Source: Jimgerdemannia flammicorona
Taxonomy: Eukaryota > Mucoromycota > Endogonomycetes > Endogonales > Endogonaceae
Direction: 5' to 3'
Assembly: GCA_003990745.1 (NCBI GenBank)
Contig: RBNI01005120.1
Coordinates: forward strand, 1-13,006
Length of the DNA stretch: 13,006 nt
The translations under genes and the position numbers were made by a program. Positions within the stretch are counted from its first letter, which is position 1, and each line of letters starts with the position of its first letter. The notes beneath the pieces are model-generated. The model was given only the letters and a program-made list of their open reading frames with translations, made no database searches and had not been told where the DNA came from. Below are positions 1 through 7,738 of this stretch, piece after piece.

Positions 1-1013
1 TTTTCCACTGGGTTCTTCTTGGGTCTTCCTGGCGGTCTCTTGTAGGGTTCCTTGCGAACATCCTTCTTAGTGGTCTGAGCAGGATAGGCCTCCCATTCCT
101 CATCTGAATCTCCAATCTCCTCGAAGGTGATGATGTTGGCTTGCTCCTTATTTCTAGTGGTAGCATTGCTTGACTGGGCCTTGCGCTTGGTTTCACTCAT
201 ACATTCATATGAGTAGTGGCCTTCTTCTCCGCAGCTGTAGCAGGTACCTTTCTTCTTGTCTGAGGTGGTGGCAAACTTCTGAATTGGGTGGCGATCTCTT
301 CCTCTGATTTCCTTTACCACATCTCCTAGGTGAGCAGTCATTTCGGCGAACTGCTTAGCAAGTTCTTCCATAGGATTGCTGTTTCTCTGTTGTTCTGTAG
401 CTCTTGGCTGAGGTGTGTTTCGATTGATCATAGTGGTAGGGATCACACTAGTTGGCTTGGGTGCTTCAATTCTAATGCCAGTAACTCTTTCCATTGTGTG
501 GTCTTGTGGATGTCTGGCTATCCAATATTGCTGAGCATAGGTAACCTTTTGTGCCAGATCCAGGACTACTGGTGATGAGCGGATGGCCAAGGCTATCTCT
601 GGGTGAACTCCTTTCATAAAGGTTGCTTCAGCTACTTGGTCTCGGATGGCATCAGCATAATCCGCGAGGATTATCTGATATCGGATTCTTGTGAAGAATG
701 TGTTTGGATCCTCGCTCATTCCTTGACATGTTGTATTGAGCTGGTCCTTCAGGGCTTGCTTGATCTCGTCTGTGTAATAGGTATTCCGGAGCCAGGTCTT
801 CTGTGCTATCAGTATAGCATCGGCATCATTTCCTGCATAAGTTGCAGCTGTGAATGCTGCTCTTGCAGATCCTCGTAGGCTGTAGGGCATGAGGGCTACT
901 TGCTGTCCTGCAGTTAAGGTTCTAACAGCAGCATACTGCTCGAAATCATCTATGAAGGTGACGATTGATTCGTCCGAAGTATATCCATGGAATACAGGTG
1001 GTCTTATGTCCAT
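1..1013 (-). CDS. Gag polyprotein of an LTR retrotransposon (5' part, runs off the window)
   Basis: The frame is open from an ATG at 1013 down to the left edge, 337 codons with no stop. It begins MDIRPPVFHGYTSDES, followed by a helix-rich, capsid-like region of about 200 residues. A proline- and basic-rich linker leads to a CCHC zinc knuckle: C258-X2-C261-X4-H266-X4-C271 (CYSCGEEGHYSYEC). The tail is acidic, then basic. In this family Gag forms the virus-like particle and its knuckle binds the element's RNA. The ATG is chosen because it lies about 100 bp downstream of the LTR and primer-binding site with no earlier in-frame alternative of similar quality. Base composition is balanced and CpG is present, unlike the neighbouring decayed repeats, so the copy looks young. 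Capsid plus single knuckle suggests a Ty3/Gypsy-type element, but pol is outside the window and a Copia type is not excluded. Confidence 0.88.
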   Translation of the reverse strand, partial: MDIRPPVFHGYTSDESIVTFIDDFEQYAAVRTLTAGQQVALMPYSLRGSARAAFTAATYAGNDADAILIAQKTWLRNTYYTDEIKQALKDQLNTTCQGMSEDPNTFFTRIRYQIILADYADAIRDQVAEATFMKGVHPEIALAIRSSPVVLDLAQKVTYAQQYWIARHPQDHTMERVTGIRIEAPKPTSVIPTTMINRNTPQPRATEQQRNSNPMEELAKQFAEMTAHLGDVVKEIRGRDRHPIQKFATTSDKKKGTCYSCGEEGHYSYECMSETKRKAQSSNATTRNKEQANIITFEEIGDSDEEWEAYPAQTTKKDVRKEPYKRPPGRPKKNPVE

Positions 1014-1098
1014 TTTGTCTGATTGTGTTGTGTGAGTTCTTGTGGTAGTGGTTGTTCGTTGTTTAGCTTGAAAGTGAGGGATTTGTCTTGAATCACCA

Positions 1099-1112
1099 GC
1101 CAATGGGCACCA
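1099..1112 (-). other. Minus-strand primer-binding site
   Basis: Three bases inside the LTR end, the minus strand reads TGGTGCCCATTGGC. TGG pairs with the CCA end of a tRNA, as expected of a reverse-transcription primer site. It is not the common TGGTATCAGAGC initiator-Met site. I cannot assign the primer tRNA from sequence alone. Confidence 0.6.
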
Positions 1113-1115
1113 AGT

Positions 1116-1581
1116 TGTAACGTAGCAGACGCTTAACCTTGTAAGTATGTCGGATTTCTGTATCTTGAATTCTTGATCTTCTTTGACTCCGCAGAGTCCT
1201 CGGTATGCAGGGGTGGGTGAGTTTGAAGTGTATCTGCCTACAGGCTTACTAGTTCCTTTGCTTTCTCTTTGCTTTGAACTATTTCGATCTGAGGTTTATT
1301 CACTCGAAGATACTGGGTTATTTATACAAGTTTTGCTAACTATAAGGTAGCTAAGTAGTGAGTCATTCTGCAAGTATCAGATCTTTCAACATCTGCTAGG
1401 ATTCCGCTAATTGCGAAGATTCTAACATCTCCTAAATCTTTGCAAATGTTAAAGTTTCTGCACTTTGCAGAATATGACTGCTATTTATAAGGCTAAACTA
1501 TATAGGGAATCGGATTCAGGTACCGCGATCAAATGTCTAATTCCCCCTGATTCAGATTACTACTTCAGATTGACTGTCACA
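1116..1581 (-). mobile_element. 5' long terminal repeat of the LTR retrotransposon
   Basis: Read on the minus strand, the segment starts TGTGAC and ends GTTACA. These are imperfect inverted termini of the TG...CA type expected of LTRs. It lies directly before a primer-binding site and a gag ORF. It contains TATA-like motifs and an AATAAA signal at the expected U3/R position. Its outer edge coincides with an abrupt change to AT-rich DNA. The 466-bp length is normal for a fungal LTR. The partner LTR is off the left edge, so the ends are inferred from motifs and not from comparison of two copies. Confidence 0.75.
1295..1326 (-). promoter_or_regulatory. LTR core promoter and polyadenylation signal
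   Basis: On the minus strand TATAAATAA lies at 1326-1318 and AATAAA at 1300-1295, about 20 bases further on. In LTR elements U3 commonly carries both signals, so transcription would start near 1290 and R/U5 would run from there to 1116. A second TATA-like motif (TTATAAATAG) sits at 1490-1481 and could be an alternative promoter. Roles are inferred from motif and position only. Confidence 0.5.
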
Positions 1582-3010
1582 CTATATTCTTTATTTTTAC
1601 TATAGTTTCTTATACTTTAAGTATAAATAGATAGTATTCTTTTAGTATATTTATTGTTATTTTATAGTTATTGCTTAGTTATATTATATTTCTACTTATA
1701 TTACATTCTTTCTTACATATTATCTCATTAAGCAGAAGTATTGAAATTCTCATTATTATATATCTTGATAATGTAGTTTAGATATATAATTCTTTATAAT
1801 TATATTATATTACTTAATATATAAAAATATGAGTAATCAATAAACAATATTTGCTTCTCTTCTCTCTACTCTATATTCATAACTATATAAGTTACAATAT
1901 AAGTAAATCTAAAAAAAATCTTTATCAGATAGATTATAAAGTTATAGACTTATAATTCAATTATTATGTATTGCTTAGAAAAAACTAATATAAATACTGA
2001 TACTCTCTTATAAATACTCTAAAAAACCTATATTTAGTAAAAAAAATATAAATAAGAAATATTACTATAGAATAATTATCTATCTGAAATAGCAAAAGAT
2101 ACTCCAATACTTATAAAAATAATTATCAATAGAATCTGAAAATGATTTGAGATCAATAGAGAAATACTTAAGAAAGAAAAACTACTAGTTATATATATCT
2201 AAATATATATAAAAATAAGCAATAAAGTCAATATATGAACTTAGTCATCTATACTTATAATAGAGTAAAGAGGATAATATAATAACTAGAAATAGAGAAA
2301 GATGTTGGATATTTTATCAAAATTGGTAATAAATATCAGAAATAAAAATAAGATTAATAAAATCAGACCTCAGAATTAGTAAACATAGAACCAGTATCCT
2401 TTGTCCATATTATAATAGATATAATTAGTTCTCTACCTATAATATTAACTAGTAATTAATATATAATTATTATTATAGATCTCTTTACAAAATAAATAGA
2501 AGTAAGATCTCTTAAAAATATCAATATATAGTCAATTTCTAATTTCTTTCATAGAGAAATCAGTTACTAATTGTAATAGTTTTAGTTTCTTTTAAGAGAA
2601 AAAAATTAAGACTAGTAATTCTGGTAGACCTAAAGTAGCTTAAAGAGATACTTATAGATTCTAGTATTCTTGAAGGAATTTTGAGAGAAAATATTCTGAG
2701 CTTTATTCAAGCAAAGAATAAGGATATTTATACAGAATCTGAAAGAAAGATCTAGAAGAATCTCAGAAAAGAAGAGAAAAGCCAAAAAATAAGTTCTTAG
2801 CAAAGATAACTAATAAAATTCTACAATATTTCAAAAGGTTCTATAACTAGCTAAGATAAGAGACTTGATACTGAGAAAAGATAAAAATATATATATATTC
2901 ACTCTTCTTAATATATCTCATATTATACAAATACATATCAATAACTTTTACACTATTCTTGAAAGAATCATCTTAAGAATATATTCTCAAATTAGAGTTC
3001 TATAAAGTAT
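1582..3010. other. AT-rich decayed intergenic/repeat block
   Basis: About 1.4 kb of A/T-dominated sequence with no CpG that I could find and no open frame of useful length. The texture (TATATA and AATAAT runs among scattered TAG/CTAG words) suggests heavily mutated repeats rather than unique spacer. Around 1840-1960 an AATAAA, a pyrimidine stretch, a GTTACA-like word and TTATCAGATAG occur in the order expected of an LTR end plus primer site. That reading is weak. No gene is supported here. Confidence 0.6.
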
Positions 3011-3079
3011 ACTAGGTAGGGTGGCCCCAGTATATTTAGTTGACAGTATGTAGAGAGGAGTCAGAGAGCAGAGTTGGGG

Positions 3080-4460
3080 ATGCTGAGTGCTTTATCAGGA
3101 GGAAGAGAGGTTGGTAGTAGTAGAGGAGGAGGCATAGTATAGTCAGGGAGGAAGCAGATGAGCTTTGCTGAGAAGATCAAGCAGGGGGATATAGTGGCTA
3201 GACTGGATGGATGGCTGTAGGGTGGTAAGGAAAAGGCTACTGCTAGGGGGCAAGAAGAGTCTCCTTTGAGAGTGTTGAGTGATAGAGCTAGTAGTATAGT
3301 AGCTAAGACTGGGGATATGACTGCTAATGGAGTGGTGACTGGCAATCTGGAAAAAAATCCAGATATAACTACTGATAATGAGGCTGAGAAGTTGGGATCT
3401 AGGTGCTTGAGAGATCTGGTAGATGGTGTGATGGGCCTGATAGTGGTCCTGTTATTCAAAAAGTTAATCTCAGAGTTTACAGTTACTCTGTACTTCTAGG
3501 GCTTGATGGTGATAGTGAAAATAGTCTTAGGGCTGATTGCTAACAGATGGATAGTATAGTGTCTATAAAGTTTCTGAGGGGTTTGAAAGGGGTAGAGGTG
3601 AGCTTTGAGAAGACTGAGTCATTAGAGGATATGCTGAAGGCTGGGCTAACTGTTGGAAAGGTATGTGTTCCAATAACATATTACTTGAGGTGGGACCCCA
3701 GGGTGGTGCAACTTCTGATAAAAGAAGTATCTACAGTGATTATGGTGGAGATAAGGAGGAGAGTTGAGGAGGTTATAGCTGAATATAGAGAGGTGATCAA
3801 TGTTGAGTTTCAGGTCTGAGAGAGGACCTCATTCAGAACTAGAGATATAGATATTCAGATTTATTTGGCTAAAAGAGAGGCTACTAAGAAGACTTATAAT
3901 TGACCATTAGTAATAGTATAGAGAGCCTTTATATGTAAGATAATGAGAGTGAAGGAGAATGAGAAGAAGGAGGAGGACTTGTTAGAGGTGCTGGAGGAGC
4001 TGAGTTATATAGTAGAGTAGAGGGTGAAGGCTTGAAAGACATATATAGAGTTGATGTATTTGGAAGTAGTGGATGGGAAGTACATTCACACTGATAAGGG
4101 GCTGTGGGAGAGGTCCTAAAGGTATAAGAGATAGAGAGAGTTGCTGGTGAGTCTGAAGGAGAAGGTGAAGAGGAATGCTAGTGACATAGAGGGCACTGGG
4201 GGAGCCAAAGTGAGTGTCTGGGCTAGTGAAAGTAGAGGGACTATGAGAGAGAGTCTGAAGGAGATAGAGAAGGTACTGAGTAAAGACCTATATATAGATG
4301 ATACTTTTGAAGTTTAGGAGAATACTTCTCACCTTATTAGAAGGGGTCCAGCCTCAAGAGGCTAGATAGTAGAGGATATACCTATATGAGGAGTTCAGTA
4401 AGTTCATTTTGGAGTTCCTGAGATAGTGAAAGGAGGACAGATAGTAGTAGCTAGTGATGA
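3080..4460 (+). pseudogene. LINE ORF1 remnant, upstream part (nucleic-acid-binding-like protein)
   Basis: The first part reads from ATG 3080 (MLSALSGGREVG) and continues through SFAEKIKQGDIVARLDGW with two in-frame TAGs up to 3499. The coding frame then shifts and runs from about 3490 through ATG 3547 to the insertion at 4460. The block 3547-3819 has beta-alpha-beta-like alternation (VSIKFLRGLKGVEVSFEK, later EEVIAEYREVINVEF), recalling the RRM-like fold of LINE ORF1 proteins. That is inference; no database was used. Downstream stops are TGA, TAG and TAA words one C-to-T step from CGA, CAG and CAA, for example FEV*ENTS at 4315. I see no CCHC knuckle after the RRM-like part, though many ORF1 proteins carry one. 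Confidence 0.6.
4443..4460 (+). repeat. Target-site duplication, left copy
   Basis: AGTAGTAGCTAGTGATGA matches 5634-5651 (AGTAGTAGCTGGTGAGGA) at 16 of 18 positions. The copies bracket a segment ending in a poly(A) tract, which is the signature of LINE-type target-primed insertion. Confidence 0.8.
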
Positions 4461-5021
4461 CCCCTTTCTCCACTATTTTACCGATTACAATGATTTGGTA
4501 GGCAACCTTCTGAGTCCACTTTCCATAATTATTACCCCCTCTACCTTGGGTTGATTTGCTATATCTACTGCAGGGTAGTGGAGAGAAGGCAATGGTGATG
4601 AGTTACCCCTTTATCAGTATTAGATTGGTGTCTTCTCTACTTTTTTGTAGTTTTTAGTACCTTTGGCTATGTCTGGAGTATATCTGTTTTGGTGCAGCAC
4701 CTTCTTCCTTTTGCCATCACCAATAAGGTACTGTCTCAGTATATCATGGGTTATGTAGGGAGTCAGCTGACCTTGGGCATCAAGTGCTCAGTGTAGGTTA
4801 CCTGCAGGTCCTCAGTATCTGTGGTAGGGCCCTCTGGCTTTGGCAAGCTTCCTGGTGAGTGCAGTTCTGGCATAGGTGACTGCTTTTTGGGTGTTGTTAG
4901 GATGGGAGGAGAGATGACTGTCACAGATAGAAGAAAGGATGTTTATGGTAAACCAGTAGGGTGCCAGACTGGGGGCAGTTATCAGGGCTGGGACAGGTGC
5001 TGCTTTGGTGGGGCCTTTTGA
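4461..5021 (+). pseudogene. Decayed reading frame in the nested retrocopy, product unknown
   Basis: One frame stays mostly open for about 187 codons, with only TGA and TAG interruptions near 4491, in the 4580s and near 4797, and it closes with TGA at 5019-5021. It includes a hydrophobic stretch around 4610-4700 (LLYFFVVFSTFGYVW) and, near 4830, GPSGFGKL. The latter resembles a P-loop but lacks the final S/T, so I do not call it one. A second hydrophobic stretch lies in another frame at about 5300-5410 (SIILFGVAGTILFSLGVV). This is compatible with a processed pseudogene of a membrane protein. I do not recognise the family. Confidence 0.3.
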
Positions 5022-5587
5022 TTAGTATAGAGCAGTTAGATAGTAGATATCACTCTTGGCTTCTTTTGGCAATTTAGCAGATAAGGCCCCAGTTATTGGG
5101 GGAGATTGAGGGGCCTGAGGCTATCTATTTTAGATATCTTAGCTGCACTCAACTGGAACTAGGAGCTGATATGACAATGTGATTGAGGCTCACAGACTTA
5201 AGTAGTGGAGTATTGGGAATCTCTTCCTACCTCACATGTAAGTTCTTTACTCACCTCAACTGAGAGAACCAGGTCCTATTCACCATAATGTACTTTGATG
5301 AGGGTTTTTCTTTATCTATCATTCTCTTTGGGGTGGCAGGAACTATTCTATTTAGCTTGGGTGTGGTCTTATATATATGTTGGGGTCTCAGGTGTATACT
5401 TTTGGTCATTGGCATATAGCTGAGTTTTCTCTGGTAGTAGGGAGAGCATAGTGTACAGAACAAGATATAGGCCAATATAGGCCCTGCTGTACCTGGTATA
5501 GATAATAACTAGCCTAGGTTAATAGGGGGGTAGTGCTTGATGGGTGGTAGGGGAGGGTTTTGGCCTATATAGTCTAGGTTCTCTTTC

Positions 5588-5593
5588 AATAAA
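5588..5593 (+). promoter_or_regulatory. Polyadenylation signal AATAAA of the nested retrocopy
   Basis: The hexamer ends 24 bases before the A17 tract, the spacing expected between a signal and its cleavage site. This supports an mRNA origin for the insert. Confidence 0.7.
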
Positions 5594-5617
5594 AATCCAT
5601 AGAACATTGAGTCTATT

Positions 5618-5634
5618 AAAAAAAAAAAAAAAAA
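5618..5634 (+). repeat. Poly(A) tail (A17) of the nested retrocopy
   Basis: Seventeen uninterrupted A residues, the longest A run I see in the window. The last A can equally be counted as the first base of the right target-site copy, the usual ambiguity at such junctions. Confidence 0.8.
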
Positions 5635-5651
5635 GTAGTAGCTGGTGAGGA
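5634..5651 (+). repeat. Target-site duplication, right copy
   Basis: Matches 4443-4460 with differences at two positions (A/G and T/G). From 5652 the host LINE ORF1 resumes. Confidence 0.8.
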
Positions 5652-5787
5652 TAAACTAGTGAATGTCTCTGAGGAAGAGTGAGATGAGACTGTGAGTACA
5701 AGGGCTGATACTTTAATACTGGGAGAGGAGAGACCTTTAACTTCAGAAAGAAGGAAGGTGGGAAATCTACAGTAGATATACATATAA
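5652..5787 (+). pseudogene. LINE ORF1 remnant, downstream part
   Basis: Joining at the duplicated site continues ORF1 in the same phase as 3547-4460, reading DKLVNVSEEE, one TGA, then DETVSTRADTLILGEERPLT. It runs to TAG 5773-5775 or, if that TAG was once CAG, to TAA 5785-5787, only four bases before the next ATG at 5792. Preserved phase across the removed insert is independent support for the nesting. Confidence 0.6.
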
Positions 5788-5791
5788 TATA

Positions 5792-6184
5792 ATGAATAAC
5801 TTAGTAGCTGAGGAGTTGGGTGAAGTAGACCTAAGGATACTTAGTGATGATCAATGGATACAAATCCTGTATAGTGATAGAGTGATAGAGGCTCTGAAGG
5901 TAGAGGTACTTGTAGTTTTCTTAGAAGAAGAAGGATATGAGATTGACAAGATAAGAGAGACAGAGTTGGTAGTTATTACTAAGACCCTCTGGTGGGCAGA
6001 GAGATATGGATTGCAGCTCTGGCAGGAGGCTTGCTTAGATTATCATAAGGACTTTGAGAAGAAGGAAAATGGAGAGCTAGTGGTACTACTGGTAAGATTG
6101 GAGGCTAAGAGGGCTGAAGAGAAGGAGGTGGCTATTGAGTACAATTTGGACTTAATACAGGAGAAGATAAATGTAGAGCTATAG
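5792..6184 (+). CDS. Intact 130-codon ORF between LINE ORF1 and the endonuclease/RT ORF
   Basis: Runs from ATG (MNNLVAEELGEVDLRIL) to a TAG at 6182-6184. It is the only uninterrupted plus-strand frame above 100 codons in the LINE. The product is acidic and leucine/glutamate-rich; the C-terminal half (LEAKRAEEKEVAIEY) could form a coiled coil. Tryptophan TGG codons and CAG/CAA glutamines are kept. It starts just after the ORF1 end and stops about 45 bases before the endonuclease frame, in a different phase. It may be the N-terminal part of ORF2 separated by a frameshift, a small accessory ORF of the element, or a frame open by chance in purine-rich DNA. I do not recognise a domain. Expression is doubtful. 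Confidence 0.4.
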   Translation: MNNLVAEELGEVDLRILSDDQWIQILYSDRVIEALKVEVLVVFLEEEGYEIDKIRETELVVITKTLWWAERYGLQLWQEACLDYHKDFEKKENGELVVLLVRLEAKRAEEKEVAIEYNLDLIQEKINVEL

Positions 6185-6230
6185 AGAGTATATATATCTT
6201 TTAATATTATTTCCTATAAACAGTACAACT

Positions 6231-7738
6231 AATATTTTTTCTTTGAATATAAATGGGCTTCAGGGATCAGTATAATAATGAACCATTTTTTTTTGGCTGA
6301 AGAGATTGGAGGCTGATCTCTTTCTTTTACAGGATATCAGATATAAGAATAACTTGAATAGACTAGATTGAATGAAGGAATGGAGAAATGAGATAGTCTG
6401 AAAGGGCAAGATTGGAATTCTGGTTTGGCAAGGTAAAGAGGAGATACAGAATATAAGGAGCTAGAAAGACCAGCTGATTTGAAAAGAGTGGAGTTGACTG
6501 AGTTGGAAACCAGTTATAGTGAGTTCCTGTTACTGCCCTGCTATGTGTGGTGAGCAAGTAGAATGGGTAGAGGGACTCTGAGAGAGTGGAGTTCTTGCAG
6601 AAGCTGGAGTGGACATTCTTGGAAGGGACTTTAATATAGTCTAGGAGGTGCTGGTGGATAGAACTAATAGAGGACAGGGGGCTGAGGATAGGAGCAGGAG
6701 CCTGAAGATATGGAAGGATATGAAAAAACTGGGCTCACTAGTGGATACTAGAAGGGGATACTGGAGAGATAGGTAAGTATACATATACTGGACAAATGGC
6801 CTGGAGATGAGAATTGATTAGATATTGATAATGAACTACTGGGATATGGATGTTTGGAAGTTATTAGAGGTGGAGTAGTATCTGTAGTCTGATCATTGAG
6901 AGCTGTTAGAACAGGGTTATTTTGGGGAAAGTGGAGATAGGTCTGGATATTGGCACCTTAATTCTTCTTTATTGACTGAGAAGACATTGTAGGATAAGTG
7001 GGCTGAGGACATTAGGCAGAGAGTAAAGGGTTGGGTATGAGAGAGTGCTCTGGTTGATATCTGATAGAGAAGGTTGAAAAAGACTGTGAGAGTTTATTGG
7101 AGAGAGACTGGTAAGGTGGCTGGTAGGTAGAGGAGAAAGAGGGTATCTTGGACTTCTGCTAGACTGACCAGGCTTTTAGAAGACTGGATAGGTCTCTTGG
7201 CCCTAGAGAGAGTAGAGAACTAGAGATTGATGTAGGCAAAGCTAGAGGTTTCTAAGTTATAATAGGTATTGAGAGAGGAGAAGAAGCTGTAGGTACAGAG
7301 CTTGACTGTATGACTATGCTGGCAGAGACTAGAGGAGAGAGAGAGGTTCTCTAAATATTTATCAAGAATCCTTTAGATGAGACAAGTAAGGTAGAGATAA
7401 GAGAGGGTTCTGAATATAGATAGGCTGCTGGTGCATGGTCTACAGAATATTCTAGACTTATTAAAAAAGAGGTAGAGTGGTTTGTGGAGTAAGAAGGAGG
7501 GTGGGGCTGATGCTGCTACCATTGAATGTACTTTGGAAAATTGATACTCACTATAGGTAGAAGGGTTGGGCAGCTTGGTGAGGCCAGTACAGGAGGAGGA
7601 GATTTGCCAGATTCTTGCTATAACTATGCTGAGCACAGTGCCAGAAGAGAACAGTCTATCCTGGGACTTTGGAAGAAGATGCTGGGAGTCTCTGGTATAC
7701 TGGAAGAGATGATAGTAATGTATAACTTAATATTATAG
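6231..7738 (+). pseudogene. LINE ORF2 N-terminal part: apurinic/apyrimidinic-type endonuclease remnant
   Basis: A single reading phase carries the endonuclease motifs in family order: FSLNINGLQGS at 6237, ADLFLLQDI at 6312 (D where the family usually has the catalytic E), GRDFN at 6621-6635, RID at 6810-6818 followed by TAG, and SDH at 6888-6896 followed by TGA where R is usual. In active LINEs this domain nicks the target to prime reverse transcription. The rest, to about 7560, is a helical linker rich in K/R/E (GGADAATIECTLEN near 7497). Stops are mostly TAG and TGA, while TGG codons persist (DKWAED, VYWRE, VSWTS, LEDWIG). The phase changes between about 7560 and 7770, where the reading degrades. 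Confidence 0.8.

Larger units (their letters stand above)
4461..5634 (+). mobile_element. Nested poly(A)-tailed retrocopy inside LINE ORF1
   Basis: The segment is bounded by the 18-bp duplication, carries AATAAA at 5588-5593 and ends in A17 at 5618-5634, so it is a reverse-transcribed polyadenylated RNA. Its composition differs from the host LINE: in 4501-4560 I count 18 C to 9 G, the reverse of the host skew. Its 3' end does not resemble the host LINE's 3' end, and no tRNA-like A/B boxes are visible at its 5' end. It is therefore more likely a processed copy of a cellular mRNA, or a 5'-truncated unrelated LINE, than a SINE. CpG is as depleted as in the host LINE, so it probably inserted before or during decay. 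The copy is in the same orientation as the host. Confidence 0.8.

Noticed and set aside
330..878. Plus-strand frames of 81 and 91 codons
   Set aside because: Antisense shadows of the gag gene, which has a clear family motif on the minus strand.
3061..3459. 132-codon open frame on the minus strand
   Set aside because: It is the antisense shadow of the purine-rich LINE ORF1. Stops are rare in C/T-rich antisense sequence, and the Ser/Pro/Leu-rich product has no domain.
4830..4860. GPSGFGKL in the nested insert as an ATP-binding P-loop
   Set aside because: The required S or T after GK is absent, and no Walker B or other ATPase motif follows.
5251..5701. Minus-strand frames of 74 and 60 codons across the nested insert
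   Set aside because: One includes a phenylalanine run that is simply the poly(A) tail read backwards. Both are antisense to the retrocopy.
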